Below, piece by piece: positions 13,428 through 23,495 of a stretch of 64,000 nt of DNA. Source of the stretch: Candolleomyces eurysporus (Eukaryota; Basidiomycota; Agaricomycetes; Agaricales; Psathyrellaceae); the NCBI GenBank assembly GCA_027579435.1, contig JANBPK010000706.1, positions 248,001-312,000 on the forward strand, given 5' to 3'. How positions within the stretch are numbered: the stretch's first letter is position 1; each line of letters begins with the position of its first letter. The position numbers and the translations under genes were made by a program. Under the pieces are notes generated by a model. The model was not told where the DNA came from and did no database searches. It saw nothing but the letters and a program-made list of their open reading frames with translations.

Positions 13428-13732
13428 TACTTGGCGCACCCTATTTCCTGCTTGCACAACGAACGATCAACGGACTGGATACTGGATAAAGAACAAAACA
13501 AGCGCCTACGCAGCGAAAGGCTCGCTAGCGGTGACGGTGGGCTGCTACTGCAGCTACTGAGCGGAGTTTGAAAAAGCTCATGTAAGCGACCCCAATTGGG
13601 AAGGTCGCTCGTACAAGGCTCATTCTGCCCAAGCCTTTCCTTGAGTTTGAGGTGTTGATTTCCATTTTCTGTCCAAGAGACTGTAACATGTTTTATTTGT
13701 GTATTAGACCAGCTTTTAAGGTGGGGTTGCAT

Positions 13733-13950
13733 TGAGCAGACAGTGGGGCCGTGCGTGTCCCTGTATCATGCTCAATCACAAAGGCCCCGCAGGGCCAAAA
13801 AATTATTTGGTTTTAGCTTAAAATTATTGTCAGATTTTTTGTCTGGGATGATAGGTCTAGTGGGATTTACATCCTTGTTGCTGGAAAATTAAGCAGACAC
13901 CGGGGCCATTGTGCACGTTATTCAAGTATGATGGCCCCGCAGGACCGGAA
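13733..13950. repeat. tandem pair of hairpin-bearing ~160 bp repeats
   Basis: Copies begin near 13733 and 13893. Each starts with (G/A)AGCAGACA, then GGGGCC, about 30 nt of spacer and GGCCCCGCAGG, which could form a GC stem. The following AT-rich stretch (TCAG/GCAG then a T-run and GGGA...ATAGGT) is also shared, so the unit is about 160 bp. Possibly a decayed non-autonomous element; no target-site duplication was found. Confidence 0.5.
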
Positions 13951-14303
13951 ATTTGATTTTTCTGAGCCTCTTATTGGCAGTTTTTNCTTTGGGAGGAAAT
14001 AGGTATTTCATTCCTCATCCTATCTCTGAAGTATGGCTTTCTACATTCACTTTCTAGATTGTGGTAAGCATATCCAATGAGTCTGCACAACGATCAGCAC
14101 TGTCGCCGGCTCGGTTGCCGCGTGCTGACAAATCAGCTTGTTATCTTGCACAGATAAGATGCAGTAGCAAATTCCGAGATTTGGCAACACCGACTCCCCC
14201 GATAGCAATTTCTCTTGTGCACATGAGTTTGAAACATCTAAAGCCAGCTAAATTATTTTTCTTGTATTTCTTGTATCTCAGGTGATTATTTGGAGGATTT
14301 TTT

Positions 14304-14339
14304 GTCAGTAGCAGCAGTAGCAGCGGAGTTGCTACTGAC
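14304..14339. repeat. perfect 10-bp inverted repeat
   Basis: GTCAGTAGCA at 14304-14313 is the exact reverse complement of TGCTACTGAC at 14330-14339, with a 16-nt CAG-rich loop. No function is known. Confidence 0.6.
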
Positions 14340-14690
14340 GTGGCTGTGTAAATATATTCCGGAAATCTGTTCTGAGCCTGCGATCAAATCCGACTTCACC
14401 ATCGTTCCCCACGTCCAAGCAAGCTACCGCGGAGCGACGGGTGTCAGCAAGTCCTGGTGAGTCTCTGTCAGTTCCCTCTTCTTCCTTTTATTTTTCTTCC
14501 CCTCGATTATTTTTTTATTATTTATTTTTATTTTGGCCCACACTCATCAGTAGCGAGCCCTTCATTGGACGCCCAAGCTGGCCCGTGATTTGACGCCAGC
14601 GTTGCCTCGTGCCTGTGTTGACACGAAACCGGACATCTCCTTTATCGATGTGCATATCAATCGCTGGTTGCTTCTTACCATCACCAAGCC

Positions 14691-15876
14691 ATGTCAACTG
14701 ACAATCCCTCTAACGAAACGACCCAAGGAGCAACACCGCGCGTTGGGGACGTGCTTTGGGGTGGCACAGTGTTCTTCAAGGTGAGGCAGAGGTCTTGCAC
14801 CCCATTGAATGGTCGGCGTAGAACGGTATAGCTAATCAATCACACGGCGGCTCAGGTTGAAGAGACCATGTTCGAGGTCCCTCGATACAGGTTCATGGAG
14901 TACTCGGAGGTTTTTGCAGATATGTTCCGTATGCCCCAGGTTGCTGAGGACGTCGAAGGACGACACAGGGATCGCCCGATCGTTCTGGAGGGATATAAAG
15001 CCGCGGATTTTGCCGCTATGATCAAAGTTCTATACCCTGCGTAAGTGGAATCGCTTGATCTGTAGGTCATTGTCTAAGCACACAGTATGACGGCGGATTC
15101 AGGCCCATCACCGGCTCATACATATTAACGAAGGACGAATGGGTTGGAGTTCTTAATCTATCGACAAGGTGGCAAATGAAGATGGTGCGTCCTACCCCTC
15201 ATCCCACAATTCTTACAGACGCTCAAAGAGACAAAATCTCATTGTTGTGCAGATGAGGGAGTACGCGATCGCCAAACTGTCGAGCTTGTCTTTGAGCCCC
15301 ATCGAGAAGGTCACACTCTCTCGAGCTCACAAGGTTGCCAAATGGCTCAAGGAAGGGTTGAACGAGATCGTGACGCAGGAGGAAGCTCTTAAACCCGACG
15401 AACTCAAAATTCATCTAGGACTGGAAACCGCTTTCCGGTTGGTATGGATCCAGAATCAATTGTTCAGACGTCCACTGGTCAGATCAAATCATCCAATCGC
15501 GTTGGGGTCATTAGGATGTTCCAATGGTCATGTGGTGTTTATCAGCTCCAGGACCTGCGAATCCTGCTTTCAGCAGATATCGTTTGATGATCCCGAGGCC
15601 ATGTATGTGTCCCCAGGTTCCACAGCGACGTGCACATACTCTGCGACCGGGATCGAGTTTGGGATGAACTTACGCACTCTTAGATGCAAGCATTGCTCAA
15701 GCCAACCGTTGTGTCTTGCAAACTATTTCTGTAACTCGTGTGGCTGTTACTATGGTTATACATCCTTCAAGATACTTCAAACTACACCTTCTTGTCAGAA
15801 TACTAACGCTGGCACGGTGAACGTTGAGGAAGTGTTCAAGGAGGAAATCACGAGCTACGAATCCTGGAACCATTAG
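14691..15876 (+). CDS. BTB/POZ-domain protein
   Basis: Four exons, 14691-14780, 14856-15040, 15103-15184 and 15253-15876, make 981 nt and 326 aa in frame. The start ATG (MSTDNPSNET) precedes the BTB core by about 20 residues. The pattern is that of agaricomycete BTB proteins: DVLWGGTVFFKVEETMFEVPRYRF is split by intron 1, then ILEGYKA-type and KVLYP motifs, followed by W..VL.LSTRWQM and KLSSLSLSPIEKVTLSRAHKVA. BTB domains homodimerise or act as cullin-3 adaptors. The C-terminal third is Cys-rich, with several CxxC pairs between about 200 and 290 (for example CESCFQQ, CKHCS, CNSCGCYYGY), suggesting a zinc-binding module. Target unknown. Confidence 0.82.
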
Positions 15877-17326
15877 CTATGCGTCGTTATTATCTGCGAC
15901 GAGCCTCTTGTACTTATACAAAATTACACGTCCAGTTAATCATTTATTCGCCTTGACCTTGAACTCCGGCACTAGTCGTACAATCCAGAGCTCCTTGCCA
16001 ATGAGCTCGACAGTAATCGGCTGGTCTCTTCGTCACATTTCCAAGTCTAATAAAAGTTGTAGACAGTGTGTACCACTTTCTGCGCTCGTTCCCACCGGTC
16101 CACAGCTGTGCAGTCTCGCAAATTGTTGCTTAGTTCGCATGTTTCCTCCGCTTCGCCACAAGCCATCCAGTGAGCCTTGTACCACACAGCAGAAGTGAAT
16201 GTGAAGTGGAGGAAGCGAAGAGAGGGTAGAGCATAGTAGGGGGGCCTGTCGCACAATAACCCGTTCGGAGGGTTAAACGACGCAGAAAACGAGAGGCTCC
16301 AATCAATTCGCGACTCTGTAGCAGGTGGAATTCGACTTTCGTTTCAGAAAAGTCTTCGTACCAGTCTTACCCAATAATTATCCCTCGCTATAAACCGCGG
16401 TATGGGGTTGATTTTAAACAGTTTTAATTTTGTTTGGTTTTTAGGGTGGTTGGGGTGTAAGCATCCGAGGCATTATGCATTATGCTCCGCTCTCAGTTCT
16501 GGCGTCTGCTTCGTATATACAAGAGGTATAAATTTCGGGTACATCGGCTCATTGTAGCCTCCAGATGGTTGTAGCGTAAATAATACTTGTGACTCAGAAG
16601 GGCCTGGCCGTTGTGATTCTTGCATTCTAATCAAACTGGTCAGCACTCTTGGATCTCTCTCTCTAGTGTTTCTATTCAATTCTGCCACTCGGAAAAGGAG
16701 GTAGTTTGAATCACATTCTCCGGAATTGTATCAATTCCATGCGCCGTCGGATGGAGCGGAATCTTAGCGGCCCATGATGACCATAGACCAATCAGTTATC
16801 GGTCTCGAAGCTCCCCAGCTCCTGCTTTTAGTTGGTATCCGTAATCAGACAAATTGCCTTAAGCAACAACTCCGTAACCATGAAGCACGGGTGTACCTAG
16901 CTTTGGCTCTCAGGCTATACTCTTTTGATATCAGAAGAATCGTTAATAGCACCGCTCACCAAGATGAGTGTCAAGGTAGGGAGTGACCGTAGCGTGTCTG
17001 CCAGACTCAAGGACTCACCGAAACCCGAGAGTTGGTAAGACAGTGTATACACCGCACTCGGTCAAAGGGCACAGCAAAGCCACTGCAATATAGTTGATAG
17101 AAGAGGCAAAGGGTTTGACGGGTAGCTTTAAACGGCAGAACGAAAACTGCGACTTCATACCTATTTATGAACATTGACTGTTGCGATCAACCCGCGATGC
17201 CCACAATTTGATTTTGAGTTCTCCGAAGTACCCTCAATGGTAACTAGATACTGGGCGTGAAACCCCTGCTGCTAGTGAAGACTGGTCAATAGTTTCATAA
17301 TTACACCTTGCATAATCGACCAGAGG
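15877..17326. other. intergenic; left edge of segmental duplication
   Basis: No gene is supported between the BTB gene and the first precursor gene. From 16789 on the sequence is shared with 19991 onward, so the last 0.5 kb is the upstream flank carried along in the tandem duplication. Confidence 0.5.
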
Positions 17327-17334
17327 TATAAATA
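17327..17334 (+). promoter_or_regulatory. TATA box of precursor A
   Basis: TATAAATA lies 158 bp before the ATG, within AGAGGTATAAATACCTAAA. Its exact counterpart lies at the same distance before paralogue B. Confidence 0.6.
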
Positions 17335-17491
17335 CCTAAAGGTTTTCAATGGAAAGTCCACAGAACTGATCTTTTCACCCCTTCAACTACTACGCAACTG
17401 CGCCTACTTCATTCCTCATTCAAACTATTCTCAGCGTAGATCGCTATTAAAATAAAACTACGACACACTCAGAACTCGCAATAAATTCAAG

Positions 17492-18620
17492 ATGGTCCAA
17501 CTTAGCACTGCTGCTACCGTCACTGTCGCTGTCCTCATCGCTGCGTCCGCATACGCCGAACCAGGCACCAACGTCGAAGGCACTAGCATCGATATCTCTG
17601 CGTAAGCGACATCATTTCCAGAAAAACTCTAGTCACGTACTCACCACAGAGCTGGTCATCGAAATAGACGATCAGAGCACGGTCACGCTCACGGTGCACA
17701 CCACCACCATGCAACTCCAAGTCGACGAGATCTTGACGACGTCGAGGAACTCGACGCCCGCTTCTTCAGGAAAATCGCCCGAAAGATCTTCGGACGCGAC
17801 CTGAGCTCCGTCGAAACCGAACTGGAGGCCCGGGACCCGACCTGGCACAATTGGATCGGCAACGGGAACATGCGTCGAGAGCTCCAGGACTCGGAGGAGC
17901 TCGAAGCCCGGTTCATAAAGCGAATTGCTCGAAAGATCTTTGGACGCGAGCTTGACAAGCTCGAGGCCAGGGACTTCGAAGATGGAGGGGAGCTCGAAGC
18001 CCGGTTCATCAGGCGGATCACGCGAAAGTTATTTGGACGCGAGTTCGATGAGCTCAACGAGATCAAGGCTAGGGGCTTTGAAGATGGAGAGGGGCTCGAA
18101 GCCCGCCACGAGCACAACCACCACCACCAGCACGAACACGTCAAACGTGCACTGGAGGAGATGTCGGACGAAGAGCTCCAAGCCCGCGCCCCGATTTTCA
18201 GGCGCATCGCGCGAAAGATCTTTGGACGCGAGTTCGACGAGCTTAACGAGGTCGAGGCTAGGGAGGTTCAAGATGCTGCGGAGCTCCAAGCCCGCCACGA
18301 GCACAGCCATCGCCGCCTGCACGAGCACGTCAAACGTGCATTGGAGGAGATGTCGGACGAAGAGCTCCAAGCCCGTGCCCCGATTTTCAGGCGAATTGCC
18401 CGAAAGATCTTTGGACGAGACTTGAGCGACGAAGAGCTCGAGGGACGCGCCCCACTTTTCTTCCTCGGAAAGGTCGCTAAGAAAATTCTCGGCCGTGAGG
18501 TCGAGGATAGGTACGTTTGCTTTTCGTTCTTGATTTACGAAATGAGTTGCTGACATTCGACTCGTGTTGGTTTGGAATTCATCTAGCGTTGCTGCCAGGT
18601 CCCTCGAGGAGCTCGATTAA
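17492..18620 (+). CDS. secreted repetitive precursor A (putative Kex2-processed cationic peptides)
   Basis: Exons 17492-17601, 17650-18510 and 18587-18620 give 334 aa. Residues 1-22 are a signal peptide ending in ASAYA. A His-rich pro-region (about 37-74) contains NRRS and SRRD dibasic sites. Six cationic amphipathic segments follow, at about 75-86, 125-136, 156-167, 217-230, 280-293 and 304-319. They are variants of FFRKIARKIFGR, APIFRRIARKIFGR and a divergent last one (FFLGKVAKKILGR). Each is preceded by an acidic linker ending in EL(E/D/Q)AR or similar and followed by (E/D)(L/F). Some linkers hold HEH...HEHVKR, a dibasic Kex2-type site. The whole resembles precursors cleaved in the Golgi into several small peptides. 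An alternative is an unprocessed protein of alternating acidic and basic helices. I do not recognise the family; function is not assigned. Confidence 0.8.
18101..18478 (+). repeat. 189-bp internal tandem repeat in precursor A
   Basis: The segment starting GCCCGCCACGAGCAC at 18101 recurs at 18290, exactly 189 bp (63 codons) later. It spans a His-rich linker, the VKR site, an acidic linker and one cationic segment. Paralogue B has a single such unit, so gene A gained a repeat. Confidence 0.75.
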
Positions 18621-19510
18621 GTGGCAGGTGGTTAGAAAGAGTTTGCACGGAGTGTTGTGTACGTAGCTGGACATTATGGTCGAATTTTACGTTTCTTGCT
18701 GTCTTTATCTTTACCTGCCAAGGATTGTAATTAAAGTTACTTGAGCTAGTAATTGCCGAGTGGGGGTGATGATTTAGATCACATCGGCAACCTCGGCGCC
18801 CAGCTAATAACAAAAGAAACTCAAAAAAAAGGGTCCCCTTGGTGGTCTTCAGAGCGCTCATTGTGACGCACTTTGTGCTCTTGTTCTGTCTACGAAGCAT
18901 ACAAAGTCTACAGAGCTTGTTAAGACTGCGATCCACCAAATCGGTGTTCGTCTCGCACCTGGAACAACAGTTTGGCGCCTGTCTCACGCAAGCTGAATAA
19001 TCTGAGAACAGGTGTTAGTGCCATTTAGTACGAGAGGCTTTGGCATTCCGGCGTTGAGCTTGGAGGTTTTGGGAACCAAATCTATTTGAAGTTGCGGTAT
19101 CTCGGAGCGTTAGCTGTCAATATAGATCATGATGTTGCTCCACGAGGGTGGCAAGGGTGAAATATAGGGAAGCGGATACCTCCCAGACTTTTAGCTCACG
19201 AGTCCTGCTTACTATCCCTACGTGCCTTTCAATTTGAAATCTTCCTAGCCGAAATTCGATCACCGCCTCCGCCGAGAGGCCATAGCCTACCTGTCTACTA
19301 TATCGCGGTTTTGCAAGGATCATTTCGAGTGCTAGGACAAGGAGCAACGCAGCACATATACATTTCAACACAGGATACAAAGTACAACACCAACTTGGGT
19401 TTTCTGATTTATGTACATCCGCAAAGAGTCAGAGGCCATCACACTAAAACACTAGTAGTCCATCGTTTCGACAAGTCTTCAAGAGGCGACATGCCGAGCG
19501 CCATCTTAAA
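18621..19510. other. intergenic within duplication copy 1
   Basis: This spacer between convergent genes is shared with 21629-22465 and carries no supported open frame. It holds the 3' flanks of precursor A and of the truncated inhibitor. Confidence 0.55.
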
Positions 19511-19988
19511 TCAGTTGGTATTGACAGGGACGAACTGCCAAGTAGGAACACGGTAGTGGAGAGACCGGATGACCGGGTAATTCTTCGTAACGAGCTGCAG
19601 AGCAATGTAGTTAGCACAAGGGAACACAAAGCAAAGTTAGACCAAACGAAATGCAAAAGACTCACATGGCCGCCCTCGACACCAACGGCAGCGAGGGCAC
19701 CGACAAGCTTAGTCAGGACCGTAATACTGCAAACCCAAAAAAGAAAATAAAACATCGTTTGTTAGCCTACCATCCCCTCAAGCAAGAAGAAACGGGGCGT
19801 GCTACGTACGTATCGGTAGCCTTGTTGGGATCTCCTCCCCCATCCGAAGCCTCGGGGTCCAGCTCGTCAGCCTGGATGGCCTTGCTGAGGGGACGGCCCC
19901 AGCCAGCGCGGACGGGTCCGATACGATGTAGGATCGAGTGGGACCTGAAGCCGGGCGTGAGGATCACCCATTGGTCCTTGTTGTCGAG
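19511..19988 (-). pseudogene. truncated mycocypin-like gene
   Basis: The 3' half of the inhibitor gene at 22466-23297 is present (stop at 19511; exons 3 and 4 intact with normal splice sites). Exon 1 and the start of exon 2 are missing because the duplication junction cuts the gene. Exon 2 also lacks 117 bp (39 codons, in frame) relative to the complete copy. The deletion lies between two CCT triplets (22798-22800 and 22915-22917 in the complete copy). No promoter or start codon remains, so it is a pseudogene. Confidence 0.8.
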
Positions 19989-20514
19989 GCTAATCAGTTA
20001 TCGGTCTCGAAGCTCCCCAGCTCCTGCTTTTAGTTGGTATCCGTAATCAGACAAATTGCTTGAAGCACCAACTCCGTAACCATGGAGCACAGGTGTACGT
20101 AGCTCTGGTTCTGTACTCTTTTGATACCAGAAGAATGGTCAAAAGCACCGATCACAAAGATGAGTGTCAAGGTAGACTCAAGGACTCACAGAAACCCGAG
20201 AATTGGTAAGACAGTGTATACGCCGCACTCAATCAAACGGCACAGCAAAGCCACTGCAATATGGTTGATAGAAGATGCAAAGGGCTTGACGGGTAGCTTT
20301 GAATGGCAGAACGAAACTGCGACTTCATACATTGTAATCACCTATCTATGAACGTTGACTGTTGCGATCAACCCGCTCCCGCGATGCCCAAAGTTTGATA
20401 GTTGAGTTCTCCGAAGTATCCTTAATGGTAACTAGATACTGTGCGTGAAACCCCTGCTGCTAGTGAAGAGTGCTCCATAGTTTCATAATTAGACCTTGCA
20501 TAATTGTCCAGAGG

Positions 20515-20522
20515 TATAAATA
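20515..20522 (+). promoter_or_regulatory. TATA box of precursor B
   Basis: TATAAATA lies 157 bp upstream of the ATG, in the same context as for paralogue A. Confidence 0.6.
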
Positions 20523-20678
20523 CCTAAACGTTTTCAATGGAGAGTCGACAGAACCGATCTTTGCACCCTTCAACTACTACTCAACCGCGCCTACCTCATT
20601 CTTCATTCAAACTATCCTCAGCGTAGATCGCTATTGAGATATAACTACTTCACACTCACAACTCACAAGAAATTCAAG

Positions 20679-21628
20679 ATGGTCCAACTCACCACTGCTG
20701 CTACCGTCACTGTCGCTGTCCTCCTCGCTGCGTCCGCATACGCCGAACCAGCCGCCAAGATCGAGGGCACTGGCATCGATACCTCTGCGTAAGCCAGATT
20801 ATTTCCNAAAAAAACGATAGTCACGTACTCACCACAGAACTGGTCATCGAAATAGACGATCCAAGCACGGTCACGCCCACGGTGCAAAACACCACCATCA
20901 TGCGACTCCAAGCCGACGAGATCTTGACGACGTCGAGGAACTCGACGCCCGCTTCTTCAGGAAAATCGCCCGAAAGATCTTCGGACGCGACCTAAGCTCC
21001 CTCGAGACCGAACTGGAGGCGCGGGACCCGACCTGGCACAATTGGGTCGGCAACGGGAACATGCGCCGAGAGCTCCAGGACCCGGAGGAGCTCGAAGCCC
21101 GGTTCATCAGGCGAATCACTCGCAAGATCTTTGGACGCGAGCTCGACGAGCTCGACGCCAGGGACTTTGAAGATGGGGAGGAGCTCGAAGCCCGCCACGA
21201 GCACGGCCACCACCACCTGCACGAGCACGTCAAACGTGCACTGGAAGAGATGTCGGACGAAGAGCTCCAAGCACGTGCCCCCTTTTTCAGGCGAATTGCT
21301 CGAAAGATCTTTGGACGAGACTTGGACTACGAAGAGCTCGAGGCACGCCTACGCCCCGGGCAAGTGAAGAGATCCCTCCCTGGACATTATATTACGAAGC
21401 TTAAAGGCCGTGGGCTCGAGCAGGACTTGGAGGCTCGTGGCCTTATGCGTCCAGGGAGGCGCCCTGTTGGGTGGAGAGGAGCGCTTCCTAGGCCGAGGGA
21501 GCTTGAGGTCGAGGATAGGTACGTTTGCTTTTCATTCTTGATTTACGAAATGAGCTGCTGACATTCGACTCGGTTTGGTTTGGAATTCATCTAGCGTTGC
21601 TGCCAGGTCCCTCGAAGAGCTTGATTGA
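20679..21628 (+). CDS. secreted repetitive precursor B (paralogue of A)
   Basis: Exons 20679-20788, 20838-21518 and 21595-21628 give 274 aa; an N at 20807 lies in the first intron. The signal peptide (MVQLTTAATVTVAVLLAASA) and His-rich pro-region match A almost exactly. Three cationic segments remain, at about 76-87, 126-137 and 184-197 (FFRKIARKIFGR, FIRRITRKIFGR, APFFRRIARKIFGR), with the same acidic linkers and HVKR and MRR sites. After about residue 208 the sequence departs from A: an Arg/Pro/Gly-rich tail (PGRRPVGWRG, PRPREL) with further KR and RR sites replaces the last repeats. The C terminus is again SVAARSLEELD. A and B lie in tandem and in the same orientation. Confidence 0.78.
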
Positions 21629-22465
21629 GTGACAAGTGATTAGGACGAGTTTTGGACATTGTGTTGTTTATGTAGCTAGACATCGTGCTTGAATTTCAAG
21701 TCGTTGCCGTTTTTATTTTTGCCTGCCGCTCGGCGCCCAGGTCATAACAAAAGAAACTCGAAAAAAGGGTCCCCTTGGTGGTCTTCAGAGCGCTCACTGT
21801 GACTCACTCGGTGCTCTTCTTGGATCTACGAAGCATACGAAATCTGCAGAGCGTTTTAAGACTGCGATCCACCAAATCTGTGTTCGTCTCGCACCTGGAA
21901 CAACAGTTTGGCGCTTGTCTCACGGGAGCTATAATCAGACAACAGGTGTTAGTGCCTTTTCGTACGAGAGGCTTTGGCATTCTGACGTTGAGTTTGGGGA
22001 TTTGGGGACCAAATCTATTTGAAATTGAGGTATCTCGGAACGTTAGCTGTCAATGTAGATGATGATGTTGCTCCATGCGGGTGTCCAGGGTGAAAAATGG
22101 GGAAATGGATAACTCCCAGATTTTCAGCTCACGAGTCCTGCTTACTATCCCTACGTGCCGCAGCCTTGATGACGACTCAGGCGCGCCCTTCAGTTTGAAT
22201 TTGCCCAAGTCGGAATCGGATTACCGCCTCGAGGTCATAGCCTACCTGCCGACTAGATCACGGTGTTGCAAGAGCCATTTCGAGCGCTAGGATAAGGAGC
22301 AACGCAGCACATATACATTTCAACACAGGATACAAAGTACAACACCAACGTGGGTTTTCTGATTTATGTACATCCGCAAAGAGTCAGAAGCCATCACACT
22401 AAAACACTAGTAGTCCATCGTTTCCACAAGTCTTCGAGAGGCGACACGTTGGGCGCCATCTTGAA
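21629..22465. other. intergenic within duplication copy 2
   Basis: Counterpart of 18621-19510, with scattered substitutions and small indels. No gene is supported. Confidence 0.55.
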
Positions 22466-23297
22466 TTAGTTGGTATTGACAGGGACGAACTGCCAAGTAG
22501 GGATACGGTAGTGGAGAGACCCGATGACCGGGTAATTCTTCGTAACGAGCTGCAGAATAGTATCGTTAGCACGAGCGAGAACAAAGCAAAATNAAAACGC
22601 AAAAAAAACTCACATGGTTGCCATCGACGCCAACGGCGGCGATAGCACCGACAAGCTTAGTCGGGACCGTAATACTGCAAACCCAAAAAAGAAAGGAAAA
22701 ACATCGTTCGTTAGCCTACCGTCCCCTCAAGCAAGAAAGACCGTGTGTGATACGTACGTATAGGTAGCCTTGTTAGGATCTCCTCCCCCATCCGAAGCCT
22801 GGGAGATAACCCAGTTCTTGATGGTAGTCGTGAACAGAACCGCCAAATCCGGGTGCGGTAGGAGACCCTCCTCCTCCGCCTCCTTATCAGCCAAGACCTC
22901 GGCCTCGGCAGCGGCCTCGGGGTCCAGCTCGTCAGCCTGGATGGCCTTGCGGAGGGGGCGGCCCCAGCCAGCACGGACGGGCCCGATACGATGGAGGATC
23001 GAGTGGGACCTGAAGCCGGGCGTGAGGATCACCCACTGGTCCTTGTTGTCGAGGGCGGGGGTCACTTCCCACTATCAAAACGTGCGTGTTAGTATTTATG
23101 ACAGAAAGCGAGAAGAGAAGGACGGTGTAGCGTAAATAAGTACGTACAGTGTGGACGCCCTTGAAAGGAGGAAAGAGAGGCAGAGCCTCGATGGGCTTGT
23201 TGATGTCCTCACCGACAGCATGAACACCACCGACGAACGGCGGGGTGATATGAGCGGGGACGTAGCGGATCTGGTAGAGGCCGGGCTTGAGAGTCAT
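22466..23297 (-). CDS. mycocypin-like (clitocypin family) cysteine-protease inhibitor
   Basis: Exons on the minus strand, 23297-23148, 23071-22758, 22674-22614 and 22549-22466, give 202 aa. There is no signal peptide, as in known mycocypins, which are cytosolic. The pattern fits a beta-trefoil inhibitor: KPGLYQIRYVP at the N terminus, GEDINKP, an aromatic WEV at the exon 2 start, then DQWVI, NWVI, TYTI and a closing IPTWQFVP. Mycocypins (MEROPS I48) inhibit papain-like proteases and legumain; the proline-rich loop before WEV is the region I compare with clitocypin. An Ala/Glu-rich stretch (about 95-115) makes this longer than the typical about 150 aa. It converges on precursor B. Family assignment comes from remembered motif similarity and is not certain. 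Confidence 0.65.
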
Positions 23298-23401
23298 ATT
23301 GGTCGCTTTAGATTGGTGGTATTCGAAGAGTTTAGAGCAGTAGCGGTGAGCAGAGAAGTGAGTAGCTGGTTAGGCTGTTTTGTTCTCGAAACAAGTGCGA
23401 G

Positions 23402-23495
23402 CTCTTTTATACCTGTTTCTAAGATCCAAATCCTCGATGTAGTCGTCACAAGTGGAGGGTTAGGAGAATTTGGAGCCGGGAATACAAGAGCACCG
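23402..23495 (-). promoter_or_regulatory. conserved inhibitor-family core promoter
   Basis: Read on the minus strand: CGGTGCTC, a CCCGGCTCC box, ATCGAGGATTTGGATCTT and then GGTATAAAAGAG, about 105 bp before the ATG. The same ordered elements precede the four plus-strand relatives. Confidence 0.7.

Larger units (their letters stand above)
13428..14690. other. intergenic with small repeats
   Basis: No gene is supported. The region contains two diverged copies of a roughly 160 bp unit with a GGGGCC/GGCCCC stem, a separate 10-bp-arm inverted repeat, and AT-rich sequence near 14500-14540. It carries the 5' flanks of the MYND gene (-) and the BTB gene (+). Confidence 0.5.
16789..19988. repeat. segmental duplication, copy 1 (~3.2 kb)
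   Basis: Copy 1 contains the upstream flank, precursor gene A and the 3' part of a convergent mycocypin-like gene. It starts at AATCAGTTATCGGTCTCGAA and is abutted by copy 2, which begins with the same sequence. The right edge lies inside the inhibitor exon 2 (near TTGTTGTCGAG), so the inhibitor lost its 5' end here. The two copies differ by scattered substitutions and small indels. Confidence 0.8.
19989..23068. repeat. segmental duplication, copy 2 (~3.1 kb)
   Basis: Second copy of the block at 16789-19988, containing precursor gene B and the convergent complete mycocypin-like gene. The shared segment ends inside exon 2 of that gene, near 23060; beyond it the sequence is unique, giving the intact 5' end and promoter. 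Confidence 0.8.

Noticed and set aside
13427..13732. Minus-strand open frame of 101 codons upstream of the MYND start
   Set aside because: It overlaps the promoter side of the gene, is low complexity and does not join to the first exon.
17689..18207. Long antisense open frames (Ser/Arg-rich) opposite the precursor genes, also at 20898-21233
   Set aside because: They are reading-frame shadows of the GC-rich repeat codons and have no start or splice context.
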